Shown here: piece by piece, positions 27,197-36,360 of the stretch
How the letters are laid out: every line of letters begins with the position of its first letter
How positions within the stretch are numbered: the stretch's first letter is position 1
Notes under the pieces: model-generated
The model's input: only the letters and a program-made list of their open reading frames with translations
What the model was told of the DNA's origin: nothing
Database searches by the model: none
From: Bradyrhizobium jicamae
GTDB lineage: Bacteria; Pseudomonadota; Alphaproteobacteria; Rhizobiales; Xanthobacteraceae
DNA: 64,000 bases
Reading direction: 5' to 3'
Assembly: GCF_018130215.1 (NCBI RefSeq)
Contig: NZ_JAFCKQ010000026.1
Span: 1 to 64,000, forward strand
Translations under genes and position numbers: made by a program

Positions 27197-28173
27197 CGCC
27201 TGCCCCGTGCGATCAACGTGCCCCAAATGCCGGTCGGAAAGAACAGCACGCAGGCGATGAAAATGGCCCCGACAATCAATTGCCAGTGCACCGTCCACAA
27301 CGAAACCAGGTTCTCCAGCACAAGGAACACTGCGGCCCCAACCATCGGGCCGAAGAACGTACCCATCCCACCGAGCAGCGCAACCATCACCACCAGACCC
27401 GACGTCTCGTAATGCATGATCTCGATCGGCACGATTGAAAGATGAAGCGCCTGGAGCGCACCGGCAAGGCCGCAGAACCCACCAGACAAGACAAAGGTCA
27501 GCAATCGTGTCAGGGTCACGTCGTAGCCCGATGCCCGCGCTCGCATCTCGTTCTCCCGTACCGCTTCTATAACCGCCCCGAACGGAGACGCAAGAATGCG
27601 CGAAAGCACGAAGAAAGCTGCGATGACGAACGTTGCAACAACGTAGTATCGAGTCAGCGGATTGATGAAATCAAGGCGCAAGCCAAACAGATCGATGGAG
27701 CGGACATTGATGCCGCGCAGGCCGTTCTCGCCCCCGGTCCAGTCGACAGCCTGATAGAAGAGGTAGTAGACGCACTGCGACAGCGCCATCGTCACCATCG
27801 CGAAGTAGATGCCTCGGGTGCGGATCGCGAGCACGCCGATCAACAGCGCAATCAGGAAGCCGCCCGTGACGCCAGCAGCGATCGCCGCGTACCATGGCCA
27901 GCCAAAATGCACGACCGCGATACCGCAAAGGTAGGCCCCGGCTCCGAACAGGGCGGCATGACCAAACGACAGTAGCCCCAGATAGCCAAACACCAGGTTG
28001 AAGCCGAGCGCATAGAGACCGTAGATCAGGATATTCACGGCCAAGGCCGTGAATGGCATCGCCAGGGGAAAGATCAGCACCACCAGAGCAGCGATGCTAG
28101 CGCGGTGCCGTGTCGCGAACTCGTACCAGCCGACCGTCGTGGTATCAGGCTGCTTGATCGCGCGTTCGGTCAT
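27193..28173 (-). CDS. livM: Branched-chain-amino-acid-type ABC permease LivM
   Basis: A 326-aa protein with eight to ten hydrophobic segments. Family landmarks are GLYALGFNLVFGYLGLLSFG near residue 55 and the coupling stretch SPFGAVIEAVRENEMRARAS followed by GYDV. It forms the pore with LivH. It starts 7 bases after the livH stop. Confidence 0.9.
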   Translation of the reverse strand: MTERAIKQPDTTTVGWYEFATRHRASIAALVVLIFPLAMPFTALAVNILIYGLYALGFNLVFGYLGLLSFGHAALFGAGAYLCGIAVVHFGWPWYAAIAAGVTGGFLIALLIGVLAIRTRGIYFAMVTMALSQCVYYLFYQAVDWTGGENGLRGINVRSIDLFGLRLDFINPLTRYYVVATFVIAAFFVLSRILASPFGAVIEAVRENEMRARASGYDVTLTRLLTFVLSGGFCGLAGALQALHLSIVPIEIMHYETSGLVVMVALLGGMGTFFGPMVGAAVFLVLENLVSLWTVHWQLIVGAIFIACVLFFPTGIWGTLIARGRR

Positions 28174-28180
28174 GCCCGGC

Positions 28181-29065
28181 TCAACTCAGCAATCCGGCGC
28201 GACCGAAGAAGCCCTGGGGCCGGACGACGAGAACGACCGCCATCAGGGCGAAGATCGACACCTTGGCCATTTCGGGAGCAAACAGCGAGGTCATGCTGAC
28301 GACGACGCCGACAAGCAGGCCCGCAAGCACCGCACCACCGATCGACCCCATCCCGCCGACGACGGTTACCACAAAGGCTTCCGCCAGGATGGTGCCGCCC
28401 ATCTCCGGAATAACGCCCTGCAATGGCGCCGCCAACAAACCCGCGAAGCCGGCAATTGCCGTTCCAATTCCGAACACGATCAGCCAGACCCGCGAGACGT
28501 CGACCCCGAGAACGCGCACGATTTGCGGATCACGCGCACCGGCACGGATGATGAGACCGAAACTGGTCTTTTCCAGAAACAGCCAAAGCGCGAGCAGCAC
28601 GACGGCCGTTGCGCCAATCACGAACAGGCGATACAGCGGGAAATATCCAACGCCGATATTGACGGCACCCTGCAATATCTCGGGCGTGTCGAAGGGATAG
28701 CCGGTTTTGCCAAAGGCGATGCGAACGCATTCGACCATCACATAGCTCAGCCCGAAGGTCAGCAGCAGCGGATAGTCGATGCCGCGACCGTAAAGCGGCC
28801 TGATCAGGACGCGTTCGACGGCAAGACCAAACAGCCCGATCAGGAGCGGCACCGCGATCAGGCAGAGCCAGAAGTTGCCGCCGAGCGAGATGAGATAAAG
28901 CCCGACATAGGCGCCGACCATGTAGAACGCGCCATGCGCGAAGTTGACCACGGTCAGCATTCCGAAGATCAGCGAGAGGCCAATCGCAAACAGCACGTAG
29001 ATCGCGCCGAGAGCCAGCCCGGCGAACAGTTGCAGCGCGATCAGATCAAAGCTCAGGCCCGCCAT
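28181..29065 (-). CDS. livH: Branched-chain-amino-acid-type ABC permease LivH
   Basis: A 294-aa polytopic protein with LGAIYVLFAIGLSLIFGMLT and VNFAHGAFYMVGAY near the N-terminus and the coupling loop GLIIRAGARDPQIVRVLGVD. Typical LivH length and layout. It lies 52 bases after the binding-protein gene. Confidence 0.9.
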   Translation of the reverse strand: MAGLSFDLIALQLFAGLALGAIYVLFAIGLSLIFGMLTVVNFAHGAFYMVGAYVGLYLISLGGNFWLCLIAVPLLIGLFGLAVERVLIRPLYGRGIDYPLLLTFGLSYVMVECVRIAFGKTGYPFDTPEILQGAVNIGVGYFPLYRLFVIGATAVVLLALWLFLEKTSFGLIIRAGARDPQIVRVLGVDVSRVWLIVFGIGTAIAGFAGLLAAPLQGVIPEMGGTILAEAFVVTVVGGMGSIGGAVLAGLLVGVVVSMTSLFAPEMAKVSIFALMAVVLVVRPQGFFGRAGLLS

Positions 29066-29117
29066 CCCTCACCCCATAGTGGCACGCTCCACATGCGGAG
29101 CAGGCCATCACGCGTAC

Positions 29118-30371
29118 TCAGCTCTTGTGGCCGAGGTCGTCACAGGTTCGCAGGTTCTTCTCATTCGGCTCTTCCGTCGAAAGAACCTCGAAGACGTCGG
29201 CGTCGTTCTTCATATCCCTGGATTTCGACTTGACGATGAGCACCGACTGCACGGACTGATGGTCGCATTTGCGATAGTATTGCGGTCCCTTGTAATAGTC
29301 GTATTTCAGAGCCTCCAGCGCAGCGATCACCTTGTCGGTGTCGACCGTACCCGCGCCCTTCACCGCCTCAAGCATGGCGCGCACGCCGCCGTAGGCAAGC
29401 GCGCCATAGTCCGTCGGTACTTTGCCGTCATACATCTTGCGGAACGCGTCGTTGAATGCCTTGGTCGAGGCAAACTTGTCTTCGATCCCCCAGTAGAAAG
29501 AGGAGCCTCCGATAACGCCTTCGAATGCCTGTGCCCCCGCTGCGACGCGACTTGCATGCGAAAGCACCGGCGCGATGATCTGGGTCGACTTCTTGATGCC
29601 GAAGTCGGTCGCCTGCTTGAGCGCGATCTGCTGGTCTCGACCGAAATTGCTGATGCACAGAATGTCGGGCTTCAACGCCTGCAGCCGCGGCAGCACGGTC
29701 GAGAAATCGCTCGTCCCCAACGGATGGCGGATGTCGCCGAGGTTCTCGATGTTGAATTGCTTGCCGACCTCGAGGAAGCCCCGAACCATCTCGTGGCCAT
29801 AGGCATAGTCCGCGGTGAGAAACGCGACCTTCTTGCCAAATTTGGCGAAGGCGTAGCGTCCAACCGCGCCTGACGTCATATGCGGGTTCAGAGCTTCGTG
29901 GAACGTGTATTTGCTGAAGTCCGATGCCTCGTTGATGGCATCGGACTGGCTGATCGAATTGAAGATGATGCCGCGCTCTTTGGTCACGTTGTTGATCGCG
30001 AGCTGAACGGCCGCGGACAGGCTGCCCACGACGAAATTCACTTTCTCCTTCTCGACCAGCTCCAGTGTCCGCGTCGCTGCCTCGCCGGGATTCAGCTTGT
30101 CGTCGCGCACGACGAGCTCGGCCTTGCGGCCATTGAGACCGCCGGCATCGTTGAATTGGGCTACCGCCAACTGTCCGGCGCGGACCTGGTCCTGCGCTTC
30201 GGCGCCATAGGGGCCGGTCAAAGGAACCGGGAAACCGATCTTGATCGTTGCTTCCTGAGCCTGAACCAGTTTGATCCGAAAGGGCGAAACGGCCAGGACG
30301 GCCCCGGCGCCCGCGGTGGTCAGGAGGCGGCGCCGTGACATCGAGCCGGTTCTGGTGACTTTACTCGTCAT
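29118..30371 (-). CDS. ABC transporter substrate-binding protein, LivK type
   Basis: A 417-aa periplasmic-binding protein. The leader has an Arg-rich MSRRRLLTTAGAGAVLAVSP stretch, Tat-like, after a 10-residue extension. The mature part begins IKIGFPVPLTGPYGAEAQDQ and includes GGLNGRKAELVVRDDKLNPG, the Peripla_BP_6 pattern. The ATG at 30371 has an excellent site (GGGGAGGAG). It lies 69 bases after the molybdenum hydroxylase large-subunit gene, on the same strand, so binding protein and enzyme are probably on one transcript. Confidence 0.9.
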   Translation of the reverse strand: MTSKVTRTGSMSRRRLLTTAGAGAVLAVSPFRIKLVQAQEATIKIGFPVPLTGPYGAEAQDQVRAGQLAVAQFNDAGGLNGRKAELVVRDDKLNPGEAATRTLELVEKEKVNFVVGSLSAAVQLAINNVTKERGIIFNSISQSDAINEASDFSKYTFHEALNPHMTSGAVGRYAFAKFGKKVAFLTADYAYGHEMVRGFLEVGKQFNIENLGDIRHPLGTSDFSTVLPRLQALKPDILCISNFGRDQQIALKQATDFGIKKSTQIIAPVLSHASRVAAGAQAFEGVIGGSSFYWGIEDKFASTKAFNDAFRKMYDGKVPTDYGALAYGGVRAMLEAVKGAGTVDTDKVIAALEALKYDYYKGPQYYRKCDHQSVQSVLIVKSKSRDMKNDADVFEVLSTEEPNEKNLRTCDDLGHKS

Positions 30372-30440
30372 GACTGCTCCTCCCCAAGAATTGTTCTGTT
30401 TGACGCGATCGTATTTGCTTCTGCTCGCGCCGTCCCCGCT

Positions 30441-32834
30441 TCAGATCCGTCCCAATGCCGTAAGGATAACCTGAGGCGTCAGCGGAATCTCGGTAATTGT
30501 TGCCTTGAAGGGGCGCAAGGCGTCATTCACGGCGTTGGCAACTGCAGCCGCGGCACCGGCCGTGCCGGCTTCGCCCGCTCCCTTGGCTCCCAGTTCAGAT
30601 TCCAGCATCGGGGACACCACATGCCCGACGTCGATATCGGGCATCTCGCCCGACATCGGGACCAGATAGTCTGCCATATTGGCGTTGGTCAGCTGACCGC
30701 GCTCGTCGTAAATGCACTTCTCGAATAGCGCGGCGCCAAGTCCTTGTACCACACCGCCCCGGATCTGCTCGTCGACCAGTTGAGGATTGATGATCGTACC
30801 GCAATCCTCCACCACCCAATGCTTGAGCAGCCTGACAAACCCGGTGTCGGTATCCACCTCGAGCCATGAGGCCTGAACGCCGTTCGTGAAGGCGAACGGA
30901 TATTGGCGCGGCACAAAATGCCGCGTCGCCATCAATTCCGGCTGGATGCCCGGCGGCAGCGTATCGGGTCGGAAATAGACGATCCGCGCCAATTCGTTCA
31001 ATTCAATCCGTGGCGCACCATCGCTGACGTTGACGATACGGTCGCTGACGATATCGAGCTCAGATGGTGCGGATTGCAGGATGGCCGCGGCAACATCAAG
31101 GATATTTCTCCGTAGCACCTTTGCGGCCTGCAAGGCGGCTTCACCGCCAATGCCTGCTCCACGCGAGGCCCAGGTGCCGCCGCCATAGGGCGTATTGTCG
31201 GTGTCCCCGAGAATGACCCGCACACGCTCCATTGAGACACCGAGAACGCTACCGACAACCTGGGCTGTCAACGATTCCGACCCTTGCCCCTGTTCGGTGA
31301 TGCTGGTCTGACAGATCACCGATCCTTGCGCGTCCAGCCGAACCGCAACACCGTCCTGTGAGGAAATCCGCGCACCACCGACGCCGTAAAATGCCGCACT
31401 CGGGTTCGTCACCTCGATGAAACTGGCAATGCCAATTCCGCGGTGAACGTCGCTCGCTCGCAGATCCGCCTGCTCTGCCCGCAGCGCGTCGTAGTTCATC
31501 ATCTGAAGCAGCTTCTCCAGAGATGCATGGTGCGAGAGTTGCTCGAACCGCATGCCCGAAGGCGATACGCAAGGATAAGCATCATCCGCAATGAGGTTGC
31601 GCCGGCGAATCTCGACCGGGTCCATGCCGATCCTTGCGGCGGCCAGATCGACCAAGCCCTCGGTCACAGAGCAAGCGATCGGGTGTCCCACCGCACGGTA
31701 TTGGCACATCACGTTCTTGTTCTGGAATACGACGCGCGTTCGTGCGCGGTAGTTCGGCGTGACGTAGGCGCCACCAACCAGATTCACGACCTGGTTGGCC
31801 TCGATGGCGCTGGTGCGCGGATACATCGAATAGGGACCGATCCCCGTCAGGTCATCGATTTCAAAGGCAGCGATCGTCCCATCACGCTTGACACCGATCC
31901 GGCCCTTGCATCGATGGTCGCGGGCATGAATATCGGTGTTGAAGCTCTCGACACGGTCGGCCACAAACTTGATCGGTCGACGCAAGAGCATGGATAGCGC
32001 GTAGGTCGCCATCTCGTCGGCATAGATGTGGACCTTGATGCCGAAGGAACCACCGACGTCCTTGCAGACAACGCGAACCTGCGCGTCCTTCAGACCCAGG
32101 TGCAAGGCTGCGATGTTCTGCACCATGTGAGGTGCCTGCGTGCCCTGATAGATCGTGAGGCGGGCCTCCGCCGCATTCCAGTCGGCAACAACGGCGCGCG
32201 GTTCGAGCGTCACACCCGTATGGCGTCCAAACACGAAGTCGGCTTCGACCACTGCATCGGATTCGGAGAATGCCCGATCGACATCGCCTGCATGATGGCT
32301 TCGCTCAAAGGCAAGATTGTCGCCAAGCGAGGCGTGAATGACTGGCGTCGATGCATTGAGCGCGGCGCTCATGTCAGTAACCGCATCGAGCTCCTTGTAG
32401 TCGACAACTATCTGCTCCAGAGCGTCTTCCGCGGCGGCACGGGTGGTCGTCACGACCGCCGCAACGGCCTCGCCCTGCCAGCAGACTCGATCGATCGCGA
32501 TCGCACTCTGCGGTGCGGACTTCAGCCCCTTCAAATGCGAGAGCACGCCGATCCACGGGGTGATGACCGCCCCCAGTTCGCGACCGGTAACTACATTGAT
32601 CACACCCGGCATCCGCTTTGCCGCGTCCACGTTGATCGCCACGATCGCGGCGTGCGCATACGGCGACCGCAGAAAGGCAACATGTGCCATGCGCGGCAGT
32701 TCAAGATCACTGACATATTGACCGCGGCCTTGCAGCAGTCTGTCAAGGTTCGGCCGCGGCACGGTCTTGCCGATGTAGGAATTCGGGCGATCAAGCGCTG
32801 AGAGCGCATCTTGCATTGGTTCGATCAGGCTCAT
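30441..32834 (-). CDS. Xanthine-dehydrogenase-family molybdenum hydroxylase, large (Mo-pterin) subunit
   Basis: A 797-aa CoxL-type subunit. N-terminal aldehyde-oxidase a/b hammerhead region: LLQGRGQYVSDLELPRMAHV. The Mo-cofactor-binding half shows FGIKVHIYADEMATYAL, QYRAVGHPIACSVTEG, GQGSESLTAQVVGSVLG and GAKGAGEAGTAGAAAA, the last holding the catalytic Glu region. It lacks the AYRCSFR loop of form I CO dehydrogenase, so it is a hydroxylase of another substrate, such as an N-heterocycle or aldehyde. Its ATG overlaps the stop of the small-subunit gene (32831-32834). Confidence 0.9.
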   Translation of the reverse strand: MSLIEPMQDALSALDRPNSYIGKTVPRPNLDRLLQGRGQYVSDLELPRMAHVAFLRSPYAHAAIVAINVDAAKRMPGVINVVTGRELGAVITPWIGVLSHLKGLKSAPQSAIAIDRVCWQGEAVAAVVTTTRAAAEDALEQIVVDYKELDAVTDMSAALNASTPVIHASLGDNLAFERSHHAGDVDRAFSESDAVVEADFVFGRHTGVTLEPRAVVADWNAAEARLTIYQGTQAPHMVQNIAALHLGLKDAQVRVVCKDVGGSFGIKVHIYADEMATYALSMLLRRPIKFVADRVESFNTDIHARDHRCKGRIGVKRDGTIAAFEIDDLTGIGPYSMYPRTSAIEANQVVNLVGGAYVTPNYRARTRVVFQNKNVMCQYRAVGHPIACSVTEGLVDLAAARIGMDPVEIRRRNLIADDAYPCVSPSGMRFEQLSHHASLEKLLQMMNYDALRAEQADLRASDVHRGIGIASFIEVTNPSAAFYGVGGARISSQDGVAVRLDAQGSVICQTSITEQGQGSESLTAQVVGSVLGVSMERVRVILGDTDNTPYGGGTWASRGAGIGGEAALQAAKVLRRNILDVAAAILQSAPSELDIVSDRIVNVSDGAPRIELNELARIVYFRPDTLPPGIQPELMATRHFVPRQYPFAFTNGVQASWLEVDTDTGFVRLLKHWVVEDCGTIINPQLVDEQIRGGVVQGLGAALFEKCIYDERGQLTNANMADYLVPMSGEMPDIDVGHVVSPMLESELGAKGAGEAGTAGAAAAVANAVNDALRPFKATITEIPLTPQVILTALGRI

Positions 32835-33316
32835 GCCGGCCGCTCCATGCGGGCCTTGGCCGTCGCCTCCACAGCGTCGACGATCGCCTGATAGCCAGTG
32901 CAGCGACAGTAATTTCCGGACAGATGCTCACGGATCGCTTCGCGATCAGGCGCCGATGACTGCCTCAGGAGATCCTGCGCGGTCATCAACATTCCCGGTG
33001 TGCAATAGCCGCACTGCAACGCATTGCGTTGGCGAAACGCTTCCTGCAGATCGGCGATTTCTCCGCTGTCGGAGAGCCCCTCGATGGTCTCGACGGATGT
33101 CGCGCCTGCCTGGACGGCCAGCATCAGACACGCGCGAACAATCTCGCCGTCGACACGGACCGTGCAGGCTCCGCAGACCCCATGCTCGCAGCCCACATGG
33201 GTTCCGGTGAGCTTGAGGTGTTCACGGAGAAAATCGGCCAGATTGAGCCGCGGCAATACCAAGGCATCGACGGGCTCACCGTTTACCCGCAGCGAGATTG
33301 CAATCGGCGCGATCAC
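32831..33316 (-). CDS. Molybdenum hydroxylase small subunit, two [2Fe-2S] clusters
   Basis: A 161-aa CoxS-type protein. The plant-ferredoxin-like cluster is bound by CEHGVCGACTVRVDGEIVRAC, quoted here only in part as CEHGVCGAC. The second all-helical cluster site is CGYCTPGMLM with GNYCRCTGYQAIV. It relays electrons from Mo to FAD. Both ends overlap neighbours by four bases (ATGA), so medium, small and large subunits are translated as a unit. Confidence 0.92.
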   Translation of the reverse strand: MIAPIAISLRVNGEPVDALVLPRLNLADFLREHLKLTGTHVGCEHGVCGACTVRVDGEIVRACLMLAVQAGATSVETIEGLSDSGEIADLQEAFRQRNALQCGYCTPGMLMTAQDLLRQSSAPDREAIREHLSGNYCRCTGYQAIVDAVEATAKARMERPA

Positions 33317-34194
33317 CGGTCTGCTCCCGTGTCCAGTTCAGGACGGGAGAGCAGCGTAGCCACGCAGCGCCGCAACAGAACGTTTGCCAGATGTCGCCGC
33401 AGGGCTGGAGAGGCCTGCTGATCCTCCAGAGGGTCGAGCTCTTCCAGCAAAGCAGCTACGGTCTCGGTAACCGCAGCAGAGGTCACGATCCGATCAACAA
33501 GCTTGCGGGCGGATCGGACGAGCACAGGGCGGTCACCGGCCGCAAAGAAGCACAGCCGAAGATCTGCAAACCTGCCGTCCTCGACGACGGCGTGAGCGGC
33601 AAGACCTATTATGGCGTAGTCGCCATGGCGGCGGGCCAGTTCCTGAAAGAAATGGGTCGAACCGGCAATAGCGATTGGCACCTCTACCGCGACAAGCAGT
33701 TCCTGCGGTAACAACGCCGTCTCGTATATGCCCTTGAAAAACTCGATTGCGGCAATCCGGCGCTCACCACCCGGTCCCCGGATCACAATCGTCGCCCCGA
33801 GCGCGACCATGCAAGCCGGCAGCTCTGAGGCTGGGTCGGCTTGGGCCAGGCTTCCGCCAATCGTTCCCCGATTGCGAATTGCGGGATGGGCGACGTGAGC
33901 AACGGCTTCCCGCAGCAATCGCGCGTGCCTCGCAACGTCCCCCGATTTCTGCAATTCGGCGTGACGGGTGAGCGCGCCAATCACGAGCCAGTCGCCCCTC
34001 ACGGCGACGCCGCGCAACTCGGCGAGGCCGCAGATATCGACCAGAATGTCCGGAGATACGAGCCGCAGATTCATCGCGGGCATGAGACTTTGGCCACCGG
34101 CGAGCACTTTCGCCTTTTCGCCATGAGCCGCCAGCAAGTCCAGCGCATTCACGACGCTGGTCGCGCGGGCGTAAGCGAAAGCCGCGGCTTTCAT
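33313..34194 (-). CDS. Molybdenum hydroxylase medium (FAD) subunit
   Basis: A 293-aa CoxM-type FAD-binding protein. The N-terminal pyrophosphate loop is KVLAGGQSLMPAMNLRL and the second is AIRNRGTIGGSLAQADPASE. It accepts electrons from the [2Fe-2S] subunit. I chose the ATG at 34194, after GGGGAGG, rather than 34218. It is the first gene of the leftward operon and faces the LLM gene across a 173-base promoter region with a candidate operator. Confidence 0.9.
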   Translation of the reverse strand: MKAAAFAYARATSVVNALDLLAAHGEKAKVLAGGQSLMPAMNLRLVSPDILVDICGLAELRGVAVRGDWLVIGALTRHAELQKSGDVARHARLLREAVAHVAHPAIRNRGTIGGSLAQADPASELPACMVALGATIVIRGPGGERRIAAIEFFKGIYETALLPQELLVAVEVPIAIAGSTHFFQELARRHGDYAIIGLAAHAVVEDGRFADLRLCFFAAGDRPVLVRSARKLVDRIVTSAAVTETVAALLEELDPLEDQQASPALRRHLANVLLRRCVATLLSRPELDTGADR

Positions 34195-34267
34195 CTCGGC
34201 GTGGCCTCCCCGGCCCAATTTTCACTTTTCCGGATTAGAGGGCGCACTTCTCCAAACGTCAAGCTTG

Positions 34268-34282
34268 TTTATCGATCGATTA
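34268..34282. promoter_or_regulatory. Candidate TetR operator in the divergent hydroxylase/LLM promoter region
   Basis: The sequence TTTATCGATCGATTA contains the perfect palindrome ATCGATCGAT (34271-34280). It lies about 75 bases before the FAD-subunit start and about 86 bases before the LLM start. A nearly identical sequence sits upstream of the monooxygenase/TetR operon (38875-38889). Binding by the local TetR protein is inferred, not shown. Confidence 0.5.
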
Positions 34283-34367
34283 TTTGCCGGTAAGGGACTT
34301 GTCTTCGCGATGCAGAGGACGCAGGTTCCTCGCCAACCGAACACACTGCCCTCTGGAGCAGCAGATC

Positions 34368-35459
34368 ATGAAGCTCGGGTTCTTTACGATGCCGATCCAT
34401 CCCATAGAGAAGGATTGGCGGCAGTCACTCCGCGAGGATCGTGACGCCTTCCTGCTCGCCGATGAACTCGGCTTCAGCGAGGCCTATGTCGGTGAGCACG
34501 TCACCGACAAGGCCGAGAACATCACGTCGAGCATCGCATTCATCGCCTGGATCGCGGCGGCCACCAAGCAAATCAAACTTGGAACCGGCACGATCAACAT
34601 GCCCAACACACATCCAGCCGCGGTCGCCGCATCCGTCGCAATGCTCGACCACATGCTCGACGGCCGTTTCATCCTTGGCATCAGCCCGGGCGGATTACTC
34701 TCTGACGCGGAGGTCTTCGGTAATCTCGACGCGGATCGGAACGCGATGTTCCTTGAAGCAATCAATCAGGTTCTGGATATCTGGGCTGGCAAGCCACCCT
34801 ATGACTTGTCGGGCAAATACTGGAATATCTCGGTCAACAAGACATTGATCGAAGGCATTGGGCAGGGATTCATCGGCCGTCCCTTTCAATCTCCACATCC
34901 GCCGATCGTCGTGACCGCAGTTGCCCCGTTTTCGAAGGGAGTGACCGAAGCCGCCGCACGCGGCTGGGAGCCGATCTCGGCAAACTTCCTGATGCCAGCC
35001 TGGGTAAAGAGCCATTGGCCCAAATACGTCGAGGGCTGCGAGCGAGCAAACCGCGCCGCCAACGCCGAAAATTGGCGCGTCGCCAAGAGCGTCTTTGTCG
35101 CCAAGGACGAGGCAACGGCGAAAGCCTACGCCATGGCCCCCGACGGGCCGTACGTCTATTACTATCACCAGCTATTCACGAAGCTGAAGCGGAGTGGCCG
35201 GCTGGAGTTGTTCAAGACTCGACGCGACCAGCCCGACTCGGAGGTTACGCTGGAGGCGATCTGCAACAAGCTCATCATTTACGGCACTGCGGGAAGCGTT
35301 GCCGATCAACTGCTGGCATTCCAGGAGGAGGTCGGGACTTTTGGAACCTTGCTTTATGCCGGCAAGGATTGGAAAGATCGCGAGCTTGGCCGACAATCAA
35401 TGATTCTGATGGCCGAGAAGGTCATGCCGCGCGTCAACGCGGGCGCCGCTCGATCTTGA
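34368..35459 (+). CDS. LLM-class flavin-dependent monooxygenase
   Basis: A 363-aa luciferase-like TIM-barrel protein beginning MKLGFFTMPIHPIEKDWRQS. Further family features are EAYVGEHVTDKAENI, KLGTGTINMPNTHPA and the flavin-contact region GRFILGISPGGLLSD. It probably oxidises or cleaves an organic substrate with FMNH2 supplied by a flavin reductase such as the one at 37035-37589. I chose the ATG at 34368, preceded by GGAG; a longer frame from 34284 reads Arg/Cys-rich sequence unlike the family. It is co-directional with the deacetylase 22 bases downstream. Confidence 0.88.
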   Translation: MKLGFFTMPIHPIEKDWRQSLREDRDAFLLADELGFSEAYVGEHVTDKAENITSSIAFIAWIAAATKQIKLGTGTINMPNTHPAAVAASVAMLDHMLDGRFILGISPGGLLSDAEVFGNLDADRNAMFLEAINQVLDIWAGKPPYDLSGKYWNISVNKTLIEGIGQGFIGRPFQSPHPPIVVTAVAPFSKGVTEAAARGWEPISANFLMPAWVKSHWPKYVEGCERANRAANAENWRVAKSVFVAKDEATAKAYAMAPDGPYVYYYHQLFTKLKRSGRLELFKTRRDQPDSEVTLEAICNKLIIYGTAGSVADQLLAFQEEVGTFGTLLYAGKDWKDRELGRQSMILMAEKVMPRVNAGAARS

Positions 35460-35481
35460 ACATGATCACGGAGTTCATGAC

Positions 35482-36354
35482 GTGGCATTCACGGACCGCA
35501 TCCCCTATCAGGCCCAGGTCGATCGACCTAAACTCACATTACCCGGAGGCAAGAAACTAGCGGTTTGGGTCATTCTCAATGTCGAGGAGTGGCACATCGA
35601 GAATGCAATGCCGCGCACCGTCCTCAGCCCACCGATGGGGCAGCCGTTGCTGCCCGACGTACCGAACTGGTCGTGGCACGAATACGGCATGCGTGCAGGC
35701 TTCTGGCGGCAGTTCAAGGCACTGACCGACCGAAAGATTCCGGTGACCTTGGCGCTGAATGCCAATGTCTGCAATACCTACCCTCGCGTGGCATCTGCTG
35801 CGCTCGAAGCGGGCTTCGAGTTCATGGGACACGGATTTGTTCAAGGCCCGATGCACCGGCTCGAAGACCAGGCCGACGCGATCAAGCGATCGGTCGCGAC
35901 CGTCGCAAACTTTTCCGGAAGGCCGCCGCGATCGTGGGAAAGCCCCGGCCTGACGCAGACCGAAGAGACCCTCGACCTGCTGCGCCTCAACGGAATCGAA
36001 TACGTGGCCGACTGGGTGATCGACGACCTACCGCAAGACATCGCAACAGCGCATGGAACGATCACGACGATTCCATATTCAGTCGAGACCAACGACATCG
36101 TTATTCACGCTCTGCAACACCTTCCCTCGGAGCAATTCCTGAAGCGCTGCACCGATCAGTTCGACCGGCTCTATCTCGAAGGCGCGGAGAACGCACGAGT
36201 CATGGCCATCTCGTTGCACCCCTACATCACGGGAGTTCCGCATCGAATCAAGTATCTGGAAGCGTTGCTCGACTACGTCATCGGCCACGAAGGCGTGGCG
36301 CTGATGACGGCCAGCGAAATTGGCGATTGGTATCGGGCCGAGATGGCGAAGTAA
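35482..36354 (+). CDS. Polysaccharide-deacetylase-fold amidohydrolase, PuuE-like
   Basis: A 290-aa NodB-homology protein starting with GTG after GGAG. The first metal motif is the variant VILNVEEWH in place of FDDG, the second region is EFMGHGFVQGPMHRLEDQ, and the active-site Arg/Pro region is RPPRSWESPGLTQTEE. The end SLHPYITGVPHRIKYLE holds the conserved His. This pattern resembles PuuE-type allantoinases, which open cyclic amides, more than sugar deacetylases. Next to a molybdenum hydroxylase and flavin monooxygenases it probably opens a cyclic amide or imide intermediate (inference). Confidence 0.83.
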   Translation: MAFTDRIPYQAQVDRPKLTLPGGKKLAVWVILNVEEWHIENAMPRTVLSPPMGQPLLPDVPNWSWHEYGMRAGFWRQFKALTDRKIPVTLALNANVCNTYPRVASAALEAGFEFMGHGFVQGPMHRLEDQADAIKRSVATVANFSGRPPRSWESPGLTQTEETLDLLRLNGIEYVADWVIDDLPQDIATAHGTITTIPYSVETNDIVIHALQHLPSEQFLKRCTDQFDRLYLEGAENARVMAISLHPYITGVPHRIKYLEALLDYVIGHEGVALMTASEIGDWYRAEMAK

Positions 36355-36360
36355 TACCTC

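Noticed and set aside
30441..33316. Carbon monoxide dehydrogenase (coxL/coxS) as the product name
   Set aside because: The diagnostic AYRCSFR loop is absent.
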